Below are positions 1-7,235 of a stretch of DNA of 10,560 nt, piece after piece; the stretch's first letter is position 1, and the number at the start of each line of letters is the position of its first letter. The position numbers and the translations under genes were made by a program. The notes beneath the pieces were generated by a model that did not search any database, was not told the origin of the DNA, and worked only from the letters and a program-made list of their open reading frames with translations. This stretch comes from JBBIOI01 sp037443425 (GTDB lineage: Bacteria; Desulfobacterota; BSN033; UBA1163): NCBI GenBank assembly GCA_037443425.1, contig JBBIOI010000114.1, positions 1-10,560 of the forward strand. Direction: 5' to 3'.

Positions 1-1
1 A

Positions 2-862
2 GCCAAAACCCAGCATGGATACGGGGTTATAGAGGTAAAAGATTGCCCCAAGACAGATTTTACAAATTTTAAAAATGCAGTTGAAAAAATTTTTGATCCC
101 CAAAGACTATCAAAGTTGAACTGGGAGTTAAAGACAGAGAAAAATGAAGGTCTACCGAGACTTGATGAGATGTTCTTTACAAAAGTTCAGTTTAAGGTAA
201 ATAAAGATGAGTGGTGGAAAAAAGTTGATGGCATCAGGGAAGATAACCCAAGAAATTACAGAGGATATATTGAAGATGACAGAATGTTGAAATGGATTGG
301 CTCAAACTCTGTCCCAATTGCTCCAGCAATAAAAAACTGGTTGAGGTTTGGTGGAGGGAAAAGTATATGGCAAACTGGAGACCGAAATAAAGATAGAAAT
401 ATAGAAAACTGGCTATTTGGGACTACGGAAAGAGTTTGTCAAGCTTGCTATGGGAAAGTAAGTAAAGATAAAAAAAATCCTCAAAATTTTTGGTGTTCCA
501 AGTGCAAAAATTCTTTGGAAAAAGAAGAAACATTTGAAAGAATAGCATCAAAAATTAATATTTCATGTGTATACAGAGTGAATGATACCTCGTGGGAATT
601 CAAACTCTGGGGATGGGTTCCAGGTAGTAACCTGCCTGATGGATTTGAAAGGGATAATTTTCTTAATAACTTAAAGAAAGCATTAGAAGAAAGTAATAAT
701 CGAACTGTTGTAAAAGTTCTAGGTAATGATACTTCAAATCACACACTAAAAGTGTGGCGAGAGTTTAATTCACCAAGAGACACTGTAACTCCGTCGCAAA
801 GTGATATAAGCACATTCATTGGAAGTCTTTTAAAAAACGAGGAGGGTAAAAATGAAATTTGA
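2..862 (+). CDS. cmr1: Cmr1 (type III RAMP, Cas7 group), 5' end missing
   Basis: This is a RAMP subunit of the Cmr-type effector, expected to sit at the 3' (head) end of the crRNA near the target RNA. The frame is open from the first base of the window, so the gene begins upstream and 286 residues are visible; the TTG at 116 is internal and not the start. The first residues, AKTQHGYGVIEV, are the glycine-rich C-terminal signature of the first RAMP domain. A second RAMP domain follows, with PIAPAIKNWLRFGGG, then LFGTTE, then a Tyr/Trp-rich end (VYRVNDTSWEFKLWGWVP) that matches the Cmr1 pattern of a short strand before a WGW-P motif. A four-cysteine cluster (CQAC at about 425-450, then CSKC about 19 residues on) sits after LFGTTE, where Cmr1 proteins I know have no zinc ribbon. 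The 3' end overlaps the next gene by 11 bases. The family call is firm; the missing N-terminal half cannot be judged. Confidence 0.85.
   Translation, partial: AKTQHGYGVIEVKDCPKTDFTNFKNAVEKIFDPQRLSKLNWELKTEKNEGLPRLDEMFFTKVQFKVNKDEWWKKVDGIREDNPRNYRGYIEDDRMLKWIGSNSVPIAPAIKNWLRFGGGKSIWQTGDRNKDRNIENWLFGTTERVCQACYGKVSKDKKNPQNFWCSKCKNSLEKEETFERIASKINISCVYRVNDTSWEFKLWGWVPGSNLPDGFERDNFLNNLKKALEESNNRTVVKVLGNDTSNHTLKVWREFNSPRDTVTPSQSDISTFIGSLLKNEEGKNEI
839..846 (+). promoter_or_regulatory. Shine-Dalgarno for the cmr6-like gene
   Basis: GAGGAGGG lies five bases before the ATG at 852 and inside the last codons of cmr1. It fixes the start of the next gene and implies translational coupling. Confidence 0.8.
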
Positions 863-2000
863 TTTTTATGCTGAATTTCAGATAGATGGTAAACAAGATG
901 TGGATGGCTTAACCTCTGGAACTGGAAAATACTCTGGTATAAATGATATTTTGTCCCGCATAATGCTTCTAAATACAATTTATGCTGTAGAGGGCAAATT
1001 CCCATACTTTCGAGGAAGGCCCAATAAACTAGATCCAAAAGTATATGCTACAGTTGGTGAAAAGGATCATCCAGCAGGTTTAAGAGCACTTATTCATTCC
1101 AACGGAAACTATAATGACTACATATCATGTAGATTATCTGAACTTCATCTTCTTGGTATAGATGTTACCCCTGATATTTTTTCTCTGCCAAAATGGAGTT
1201 GGTATATTGAATTTCCAATAATTTTAAAGCAACCATTCATTTCAAGTGATGATGTTCCTTTTTACATAATTGAAAATCCTGTTAGAAAAGACAAGGTTTT
1301 TGGAGTTCCTATCACTTCTGCTATGGCATGGAAGGGAAACTTAAGGTGGACAATGATGAAAGTCTACTTAGAGCCTCTTGTAAATAATCCACAAAATTTT
1401 GCAGAAGCTCGCTTCAGTCATACACTTTTATTTGGTTCTGAAAAAGGACTAGAATCAGGAACGAGCTGGACTAAATACCTTGATGATATTTGCGAGGGTG
1501 GCAAAGATTATTATAGGCAAAAGTTGAAGGAAAATTTTAATTCAGATGATATCCCTCATCCTTCAGGGATGCTCCATTTTTATCCTACCTTCTGGGACAG
1601 AATAGATATGGAAGTCATAAATCCCCATGATAGAAAGACAAAAACAGGTAAAAATCCCATTTATTACGAGGTAGTTCCGGCTGGAGCAAGAGGAGTTTTT
1701 AGATTACTTTATGTTCCTTTTTACCATCTTACTTTAAATGAAAATGAACTTAAAAAGAAAGTCATTAAAGACCTTGAAGCAATAATAGAGGCTTTGAAAG
1801 AGATGATGCTGATATACGGGTTTTCAGCAAAGAAGTCAAGCGGATATGGGGTAATTGAAGAGAACTGGGATGAAGAAGAAAGTAGGTTGATACTGGTAAT
1901 AAATGATAAGCAGAAACAGGAGGAGAAATTTGCTAATTTTGATGATCTTATTAAGAAAACTAAAGATATAGAAGCTGGAATTTGGAGGAAAGGAAAATGA
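852..2000 (+). CDS. cmr6: Cmr6-like RAMP protein (Cas7 group)
   Basis: This 382-residue RAMP is expected to be a Cas7-type subunit near the 3' end of the crRNA in the Cmr-type complex. Residues 151-165 (GVPITSAMAWKGNLRW) are the RAMP 'P-x-S-x-x-x-G-x-x-R' segment. LLFGSEKG at 192-199 and LHFYPTFWDR at 241-250 follow. Then come INPHDRKTKTGKNP (256-269) and VVPAGARGVFRLLYVPF (274-290), which match the Cmr6 order FGS, 'G-x-x-x-F', 'P-H' and 'V-x-x-G-x-x-x-F'. GFSAKKSSGYG at 323-333 is the C-terminal glycine-rich loop. It is longer than many Cmr6 proteins, with about 110 extra N-terminal residues of unclear fold and a charged C-terminal tail. The ATG is supported by the ribosome-binding site just upstream; the stop overlaps the cas10 start as ATGA. 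Assignment to Cmr6 rather than another Cas7-group RAMP rests on motif order. Confidence 0.72.
   Translation: MKFDFYAEFQIDGKQDVDGLTSGTGKYSGINDILSRIMLLNTIYAVEGKFPYFRGRPNKLDPKVYATVGEKDHPAGLRALIHSNGNYNDYISCRLSELHLLGIDVTPDIFSLPKWSWYIEFPIILKQPFISSDDVPFYIIENPVRKDKVFGVPITSAMAWKGNLRWTMMKVYLEPLVNNPQNFAEARFSHTLLFGSEKGLESGTSWTKYLDDICEGGKDYYRQKLKENFNSDDIPHPSGMLHFYPTFWDRIDMEVINPHDRKTKTGKNPIYYEVVPAGARGVFRLLYVPFYHLTLNENELKKKVIKDLEAIIEALKEMMLIYGFSAKKSSGYGVIEENWDEEESRLILVINDKQKQEEKFANFDDLIKKTKDIEAGIWRKGK
1984..1988 (+). promoter_or_regulatory. Shine-Dalgarno deciding the cas10 start
   Basis: GGAGG lies eight bases before the ATG at 1997. The in-frame TTG at 1982 is upstream of this site and has no ribosome-binding site at suitable distance, so 1997 is preferred. 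Confidence 0.75.
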
Positions 2001-4981
2001 GTAATATTCTTGAAAAGCATGAACAAAATAGAACCCAAATTCTCCTCGTAGAGATAGGAGCTTATCTACATATCATTGGAAGATTTACAGAAAAGTTTAT
2101 AAATGCTCAAGCTAAAGACTCCCAAGTTTCCTATAAATACCAGAATATCTGCGATAATCGCAATTTCTTTGAAGGGACAGGATTAGATGTTTTATTAAAA
2201 GATAATATATGGAGTTCCTTACTTAATAGCTTTACAGATTTAAATAATCCTGGAAAATTAGAAACTAACAAAGTTAATAATTTTTGTGATTTCATTAAGA
2301 AGCATACTTGGAGCAAAAATCAACCAGAAGAGGGGCTATGCAGAATTTTAGCTGACGCTCATGGGATAGTTTCAGGTATTGATAAAGGGCTCGCTGGTAT
2401 GGGAGATAAAGGAAAACAAAGAAAAGAATATACTTTCAAAGCTAATGCTTTTGGCTATGAAGAGGAAATTGAATTACTGAAAGATCCGGGGCTAAAAAAA
2501 GAATTACTATGTAAACTTAAAGAAATCATTGAGAGAATAAAACAGAACGGCAATATCTCCTTTGAAGATTACCAAGATCTCTCATCTACATTCAAAAAAT
2601 ATTATCCTAAAACCATTGGTGAAACAAGAAGACCAATAAATGAGATTACTCTTTATGATTATGCTTATTCAATAGCATCATTAACTAAGTCCAACCTTGC
2701 AAAAATAATAATCGATGGATGGTATGATCCTAAAGGACAGTCAAAATGGCGAATCTTAAGAATAAATATTGATGTACTTGGCCTTTTATCAAAAGGTTTA
2801 AAAATTGGAGACATTCTCGGCTACAAAAAAGAGATTGATGAAGTCTTTAGTGCAATTAGAAAAATTATAGAATACGATTATCCCATTGGTAATGAAATTT
2901 ACCGAGATTCAACTGGTATCTATTTCTCATGTCCAAATCTAAAAGATATCAATGGTTTATTGAAAGAACTTAAAGAAAAATTAAAGCAATTGAATGTGCT
3001 TGATTTCGTTTTTCAAGTGAATATTTCAGAAGAGGAAAGTAGAAGTATGGTTGTTCTAGCAAATGATAGAGAAAAAAGCTTGAAAGAAATCGTCTTTCCT
3101 CAGTTAAATGATATTGGAAACATCGTGAGCGAGTTTGAAAAATCAAAACAAACAGGAAATGAAATTTGCCAAGTATGCAGAATCCGGCTTAAACCAGAGA
3201 AAGATGATAGATGTGAAAAATGTAAAGAAAGATACCAAAAAAGAGCATTAGAATGGATAGAAAATCCTAAGAATACTATATGGTTAGATGAAGTAGCAGA
3301 TAAAAATGACCGGTTAGCTTTGATTTTGGGTGCATTTGAGTTGAAAAATTGGCTTAATGGAAATTTAATTGATACATTCCTATCACAGCGATTTGAGGAA
3401 TGGGAAAAAGAAAATAATAATAATCGTATATGTCAGCAGTTAAATATACAATCAATAGGACACTTAGAAAATATTTTTAAAAGCCTATTTAATGGCGCTA
3501 ATTTATCAAACGATTACAAGAAATTAATTGAGTCTTTTGTCGGATATAAACCAAACAATTTTATACAAGATTTTTGGTATCCAATAGCAGAAAGAGATGC
3601 AACTGGAAAAGCATTGGAAATTAGTGATAGTTCTGAAAAAGCAAAACATCTTATTAAGCTCCTTTTTAGAAAGCATCCATCCTTTGCCCGTATTAGAAGA
3701 TGTTGGGAAACAACTCATGAATTTATCACCGAAACAGTTTATGATGAAATTCTGAAAAACTATAATCGGCGAGATAACATAAGGACAAGGCGCATTCAAT
3801 TTAAAATTAGTCCAAATCCAGAGATACCTATAAGCGCAACATGTGATATAGATATTGATGGAGTAAGGTTTAGTCCAGTATGTATTGATAAAGATCAAGG
3901 TCTTTTTGTTACAACTATAAATCTTCAAATTTTAGGTAATAAAGAAAAATCGATAGATGAAATCATAAAATGGATGAACGGAAAAGAAATAAAATTAAAA
4001 AAGGAAGTTAATATATGGCTTAATAAAAAATTTAGAATAATCGATGCAAAACCTGCAAATGATAAATATCAAAACTACTTGCCATTTATAAAAATTTATG
4101 ATTTTCCTGATCAATTTATGGTTCTTGTTCCCGCCTATGATGCATTTGATATTGCTAAAAAAATTTTTGAAGAATATGAAGTTCAGTTTTCAAAAGTAAG
4201 GGATAGACTACCACTTCATTTGGGTATCATTGCCTTTCACAGAAGGACACCACTTTATGTTGCCATGGATGCAGGAAAGAGACTGATTGATGCTTTTAGA
4301 AGAAAATCTAATTCGTTAAAAGCAAAAGTAATTTCTATAACTAATGATGACCAACTTAAGAAACATAAGATATTAACCTTTAAGCCTGAGGATGAGAATT
4401 ATACTAGCGATTATATTACTTGGAAAATCTCCTATGCTACAGGAGATCCTGAACAAGAAGACAATTGGCATCCCTATATACGAGTCGAAAATCCAGAGCT
4501 TATTTGTAGAGAAACTTGTTCTTTTGACTATACAGGACAAAATAATTATGTAATCCATGTAAAAAAATTGAAAGAAGAGGATACTATTTTATTTGAACCT
4601 GCTTATTTTAAAATGATTTTTTTAGAAAATAATGCGGATAGATTTAGGGTAGATGAAAATTTGAGACCTCTTGATGATATAAGGAAATTGGATGAGTTAT
4701 GGAAAGATATAGAAGATATAGTAAAGAAAAAGGGTATAGGAATTGCTCAGATTTATGCCTTTTGGCAAGAAACAGAAAAAAGACGAAAAGATTACGGAAC
4801 CGATTCAATATGGGGAAATTTTGTTAAAACTTGTATAACAAATATTTTAAAGATTAAAGAAAATTTTGAACAAGAACTATTTAATAGAATATTTTATTCA
4901 ACTAAAACCGGTCTATTAGACCTTTGTTTAAACTGGAATTTACAAGTAAGAAAAATAAAACCTGGAAAAAAGGAGGAATAA
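1997..4981 (+). CDS. csx11: Csx11-type Cas10, type III-C large subunit, catalytic motifs degenerate
   Basis: This is the large subunit of the type III complex (994 residues from the ATG). The N-terminal region LLVEIGAYLHIIGRFTEKF (residues 16-34) lines up with the Cas10 HD domain, but HD-x-x-K reads HI-x-x-R. ILADAHGIVSGIDKG (117-131) matches the later 'A-H-x-x-S-x-x-D-K/R' helix. A first palm-like region spans about 253-315: WRILRINIDVLGLLSKG, DYPIGNEIYRDSTGIYF and SCPNL. A zinc ribbon has CQVC at 391-394 and CEKC at 406-409. The second palm contains YDFPDQFMVLVPA (701-713), where active Cas10 has GGDD before the 'ALxP' strand, then RLPLHLGIIAFHRRTPLYVAMDAGKRL. A helical domain ends the protein. 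From the family, a Cmr-type neighbourhood plus a cyclase-dead, highly diverged Cas10 marks subtype III-C (Csx11/MTH326-like). I infer no cyclic oligoadenylate synthesis and probably no DNase activity. The stop lies one base before cmr4. Confidence 0.85.
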   Translation: MSNILEKHEQNRTQILLVEIGAYLHIIGRFTEKFINAQAKDSQVSYKYQNICDNRNFFEGTGLDVLLKDNIWSSLLNSFTDLNNPGKLETNKVNNFCDFIKKHTWSKNQPEEGLCRILADAHGIVSGIDKGLAGMGDKGKQRKEYTFKANAFGYEEEIELLKDPGLKKELLCKLKEIIERIKQNGNISFEDYQDLSSTFKKYYPKTIGETRRPINEITLYDYAYSIASLTKSNLAKIIIDGWYDPKGQSKWRILRINIDVLGLLSKGLKIGDILGYKKEIDEVFSAIRKIIEYDYPIGNEIYRDSTGIYFSCPNLKDINGLLKELKEKLKQLNVLDFVFQVNISEEESRSMVVLANDREKSLKEIVFPQLNDIGNIVSEFEKSKQTGNEICQVCRIRLKPEKDDRCEKCKERYQKRALEWIENPKNTIWLDEVADKNDRLALILGAFELKNWLNGNLIDTFLSQRFEEWEKENNNNRICQQLNIQSIGHLENIFKSLFNGANLSNDYKKLIESFVGYKPNNFIQDFWYPIAERDATGKALEISDSSEKAKHLIKLLFRKHPSFARIRRCWETTHEFITETVYDEILKNYNRRDNIRTRRIQFKISPNPEIPISATCDIDIDGVRFSPVCIDKDQGLFVTTINLQILGNKEKSIDEIIKWMNGKEIKLKKEVNIWLNKKFRIIDAKPANDKYQNYLPFIKIYDFPDQFMVLVPAYDAFDIAKKIFEEYEVQFSKVRDRLPLHLGIIAFHRRTPLYVAMDAGKRLIDAFRRKSNSLKAKVISITNDDQLKKHKILTFKPEDENYTSDYITWKISYATGDPEQEDNWHPYIRVENPELICRETCSFDYTGQNNYVIHVKKLKEEDTILFEPAYFKMIFLENNADRFRVDENLRPLDDIRKLDELWKDIEDIVKKKGIGIAQIYAFWQETEKRRKDYGTDSIWGNFVKTCITNILKIKENFEQELFNRIFYSTKTGLLDLCLNWNLQVRKIKPGKKEE
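4971..4976 (+). promoter_or_regulatory. Shine-Dalgarno for cmr4
   Basis: AGGAGG lies six bases before the ATG at 4983 and within the last codons of cas10, so translation of the abundant Cmr4 backbone is strongly initiated. Confidence 0.8.
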
Positions 4982-4982
4982 A

Positions 4983-5924
4983 ATGTGTGGTTTTGAGTCT
5001 GAAATCAAAAAGTATTATGCTATCGCTCTTGATCCTATTCATATAGGGATAGGTGGAGCAAGGCTTGGAAGAGTAGACCTTCCTATCATTAGAGAACCAG
5101 GTACAAATATACCGAAGATACCAGGAACAAGCTTAAGTGGACCTGCACGGGCATATGCTGCATTAAAAACTAATAAATATTTATGGAAAGATGGAGATAA
5201 AGAATATTCTTGTGCTGGTAGAGGTGGAGATGGTGGAGAAAAACATTGTGGAAAAGTTAATCCAGCCTGTCCAGTCTGTGTTCCCTATGGTTTTTCAAAA
5301 GGAACAGGTTACAGTTTGCAGGGACTTGCCCAGTTTTTCGATGCACACATTTTGTTTTTCCCTGTTGGTTCCATGATAGGTCCAGTGTGGGTAACATCTC
5401 CTATGGCTTTTGAAGGACTAGGTTTAGAGCAACAATTTAAAGTAGAAGATGAAGGGTTTTATCCACTAGGAAATGGGATTAAAGAAACCAAATTAAATTT
5501 TGGCTGGCTGATGATAGAGAAAAAGGGAGGGAGAGGAAATATAGGAGATATATCTGTCCCTGACATTGTAAAACAGCGTGCAGTTTTGGTTTCAGATGAG
5601 CTTTTCTCCTCAATTGTAAACTCAAATCTTGAAGTAAGAACTTCTGTTAGTATTGATCCACAAACAGGTGCAGCAGAAGAAGGAGCTCTTTTTACATATG
5701 AAGCAGTACCACGAGGTACAGTTTTTCAATTCGAGATTGTATATAATTCTGGCGTTTATTTGAAAGTAGGAAATCAAGGGTTGAAAACAGAAGATGGTGG
5801 AGATGTTGGCTCATCATGGGTTAAAGCCCAGGTAGAAAAAGGATTAAAACTTTTCGAAACCCTTGGCATAGGAGGTATGGGAACTAGAGGAATGGGAAGA
5901 ATAAAAGTGCTAAACCTTGAATAG
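4983..5924 (+). CDS. cmr4: Cmr4 (type III backbone RAMP, target-RNA nuclease)
   Basis: This Cas7-group backbone subunit is expected to be present in several copies along the crRNA and to cut target RNA at regular intervals (313 residues, normal length). ALDPIHIGIGG (15-25) and RVDLPIIREPG (30-40) are the classic N-terminal Cmr4 motifs; Asp32 is the candidate catalytic residue, matching the loop Asp of characterised Cmr4 proteins. IPKIPGTSLSGPARAYAA (43-60) is the RAMP 'P-G-x-S-x-x-G-x-x-R' segment. Cys77, Cys89, Cys96 and Cys99 form a possible metal site just before VPYGFSKG. VLVSDELFSSIV (201-212) and ALFTYEAVPRGTVF (235-248) are also typical of the family, and GIGGMGTRGMGRIKV (295-309) is the C-terminal glycine loop. 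Base composition is visibly higher in G+C than in cas10. Keeping Asp32 means RNA cleavage is probably active even if Cas10 is not. Confidence 0.9.
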   Translation: MCGFESEIKKYYAIALDPIHIGIGGARLGRVDLPIIREPGTNIPKIPGTSLSGPARAYAALKTNKYLWKDGDKEYSCAGRGGDGGEKHCGKVNPACPVCVPYGFSKGTGYSLQGLAQFFDAHILFFPVGSMIGPVWVTSPMAFEGLGLEQQFKVEDEGFYPLGNGIKETKLNFGWLMIEKKGGRGNIGDISVPDIVKQRAVLVSDELFSSIVNSNLEVRTSVSIDPQTGAAEEGALFTYEAVPRGTVFQFEIVYNSGVYLKVGNQGLKTEDGGDVGSSWVKAQVEKGLKLFETLGIGGMGTRGMGRIKVLNLE

Positions 5925-5928
5925 GAGG
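5923..5928 (+). promoter_or_regulatory. Shine-Dalgarno deciding the cmr5 start
   Basis: AGGAGG begins in the stop codon region of cmr4 and lies six bases before the ATG at 5935. It rules out the in-frame TTG at 5917, which lies upstream of it. Confidence 0.8.
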
Positions 5929-5934
5929 AACAAA

Positions 5935-6345
5935 ATGGAGAATCTTGATAGAATCTGTGCAGAATACGGATATAAGTTTGCTGAGCAAGTTAGCAATGTT
6001 TTAGGCCCTAAAAAAGCAGAATCCTTTATCACTAAGGCCCTTGGAGTGTTGCAAGAGCAGGGTCTTTATGCCTTTGCCCTATTCTGTGAAAAAGAGAAAA
6101 ACGATGGTGGAAAAGTAATAATAGATCTAACTAAAGAATTGTTGCAAAGCAAATTACAACTTATAGGCAATGAAGATTTGCTTAAGGAAATCAGAAAAGA
6201 AAATGGGCTTGCTTCTGAACTGGACAAGTTATTATTTGCGATTCAGATACTTGAAAAATCTCTTATTTATACAAGATATCATGCAAAGGCACTTTCAGAA
6301 CTTCCTAATGAAAGTGAAAGAACTAAAGAAGGAGAATCTCAATGA
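5935..6345 (+). CDS. cmr5: Cmr5-like small subunit (Cas11) of the type III complex
   Basis: This small, probably all-helical protein (136 residues) is in the position and size range of Cmr5, the Cas11-type subunit that lines the inner face of the complex beside the target strand. It contains ALGVLQEQGLYAFALFCEKEK (about residues 36-56), close to the Cmr5 'xxxGLxxALAF' helix. A C-terminal helix, LLFAIQILEKSLIYTRYHAKAL, fits the family's last helix. No catalytic residues are expected. The ATG at 5935 is preferred over the TTG at 5917 because of the ribosome-binding site. The stop overlaps the next ATG as ATGA, so the two are translationally coupled. The family is poorly conserved, so the call leans on context as well as sequence. 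Confidence 0.75.
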   Translation: MENLDRICAEYGYKFAEQVSNVLGPKKAESFITKALGVLQEQGLYAFALFCEKEKNDGGKVIIDLTKELLQSKLQLIGNEDLLKEIRKENGLASELDKLLFAIQILEKSLIYTRYHAKALSELPNESERTKEGESQ

Positions 6346-7235
6346 CATGGCGTCTTTTTGAGTGGACATTTAAACTAAAATCTCCTCTTTATATTGGATT
6401 TCATAAAGTATTACATTTTTATAGAACAAGACCGTATGTCCCTGCAAATATAATCTGGGCTGCCCTGACAGCAAAGTTTACACCATTATTAGGGGTCGAA
6501 GATTATCAGAAAATTGGTAATCTTTTAAAAAAGGCAATGCGGTTTGGATATCTTTATATTTATGATGATCAAAAATTATATATTCCAAAATATACTGAAG
6601 ATGGCTTATACTTTAACTCACTTTCTCAATATGAGTTTGAGAAAAAATTTATAACATCTATAGCCACAGCAGCAATTGATGCTCAATCATTAACAGCAGA
6701 AGAAGGTATGCTCCATGAAGTTGAAGTTATTAGTCCTTATAGGATAGATAATGGAGAACAAGTTCATTTAAGAGGCTTTGTTTGGATTAGAGAAATTTCG
6801 GAAAATGAAATTAGTATCCACGTTCCAGATAATGGTTTTATGATTAAATACAAAGAGAAAGAGCTTAAACTAAATGTTGATTTTCAGCTTCAGTTAGGTG
6901 GTGAAAGAAGGTCCGGTTTTGGTTTGGTTAGACTAAAAGAAATTAAAAACACGCCAAATTTTAGTCCATTTTATGGAGATTGGAAGGAAGAAAATGAGGA
7001 GGTTATTATCTCAATGAATTTAGGTCAATCTATATGGGCCCATGTGGTACACAATGATAGTTTAAAAATTAAAGGGTATATTGAACCTTTGGTCAGTAGA
7101 GATTGGGATATTCAAAAAGGTGCAGGAAGAAAACTAACTTCTTATGGTCTCTTTTGGTCCCCTGGGTCCATTTTAATTGAAGATAGGTCATTTAAAATTA
7201 CAGAGCTTGGATTTTGGGAGGTAATAGATTGCTAA
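6342..7235 (+). CDS. cmr3: Cas5-group RAMP, Cmr3-like
   Basis: This 297-residue RAMP is expected to bind the crRNA 5' tag and the Cas10 subunit, the role of Cmr3, Csm4 or Csx10. The N-terminus, FEWTFKLKSPLYIGFHK (6-22), is a RAMP first strand, and TRPYVPANIIWAALTAKF (29-46) replaces the usual 'PGSSLRGAL' segment. MLHEVEVISPYRI (123-135) followed by HLRGFVWI (142-149) resembles the middle of Csm4/Csx10. LQLGGERRSGFGLVRL (183-198) is the 'GGxRxxGxG' loop typical of Cas5-group type III proteins. A second, weak glycine motif is GAGRKLTSYGLFWSPGS (260-276). The start is supported by GGAG at 6331-6334, seven bases upstream. The stop overlaps the TTG start of cas8a. Cmr3 is assigned partly because it is the one Cmr subunit otherwise missing; Csx10-like would be the alternative. 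Confidence 0.62.
   Translation: MTWRLFEWTFKLKSPLYIGFHKVLHFYRTRPYVPANIIWAALTAKFTPLLGVEDYQKIGNLLKKAMRFGYLYIYDDQKLYIPKYTEDGLYFNSLSQYEFEKKFITSIATAAIDAQSLTAEEGMLHEVEVISPYRIDNGEQVHLRGFVWIREISENEISIHVPDNGFMIKYKEKELKLNVDFQLQLGGERRSGFGLVRLKEIKNTPNFSPFYGDWKEENEEVIISMNLGQSIWAHVVHNDSLKIKGYIEPLVSRDWDIQKGAGRKLTSYGLFWSPGSILIEDRSFKITELGFWEVIDC
7216..7221 (+). promoter_or_regulatory. Shine-Dalgarno deciding the cas8a TTG start
   Basis: GGGAGG lies seven bases before the TTG at 7229, within the last codons of the preceding type III gene. The upstream in-frame TTG at 7214 overlaps this site and cannot use it. Confidence 0.7.

Noticed and set aside
116..118. TTG as a possible start of the first gene.
   Set aside because: The frame is open to the window edge, and the upstream codons encode the RAMP glycine motif (KTQHGYG), so the gene starts outside the window.
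2150..2162. Perfect short palindrome TGCGAT-A-ATCGCA within cas10.
   Set aside because: It is isolated, inside a conserved reading frame and not repeated elsewhere, so chance is the simplest explanation.
3524..3928. Long open frames on the minus strand opposite cas10 and other genes (also 739-1038 and 1721-2038).
   Set aside because: They are antisense shadows of well-supported genes in AT-rich DNA, with low-complexity translations and no ribosome-binding sites or family motifs.
5869..5892. AGGAGGTATGGG near the end of cmr4, resembling a ribosome-binding site.
   Set aside because: It encodes the conserved Gly-Gly-Met-Gly loop, and the distance to the ATG is too short for initiation.
6997..7235. 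AGGAGG at 6997-7002 followed by an in-frame ATG at 7014 inside the Cmr3-like gene, which could give a 73-residue C-terminal product.
   Set aside because: The spacing (11 bases) is long, the purines are explained by Glu-Glu-Val codons, and the fragment holds no recognisable domain; a separate small subunit (cmr5) already exists for this complex.
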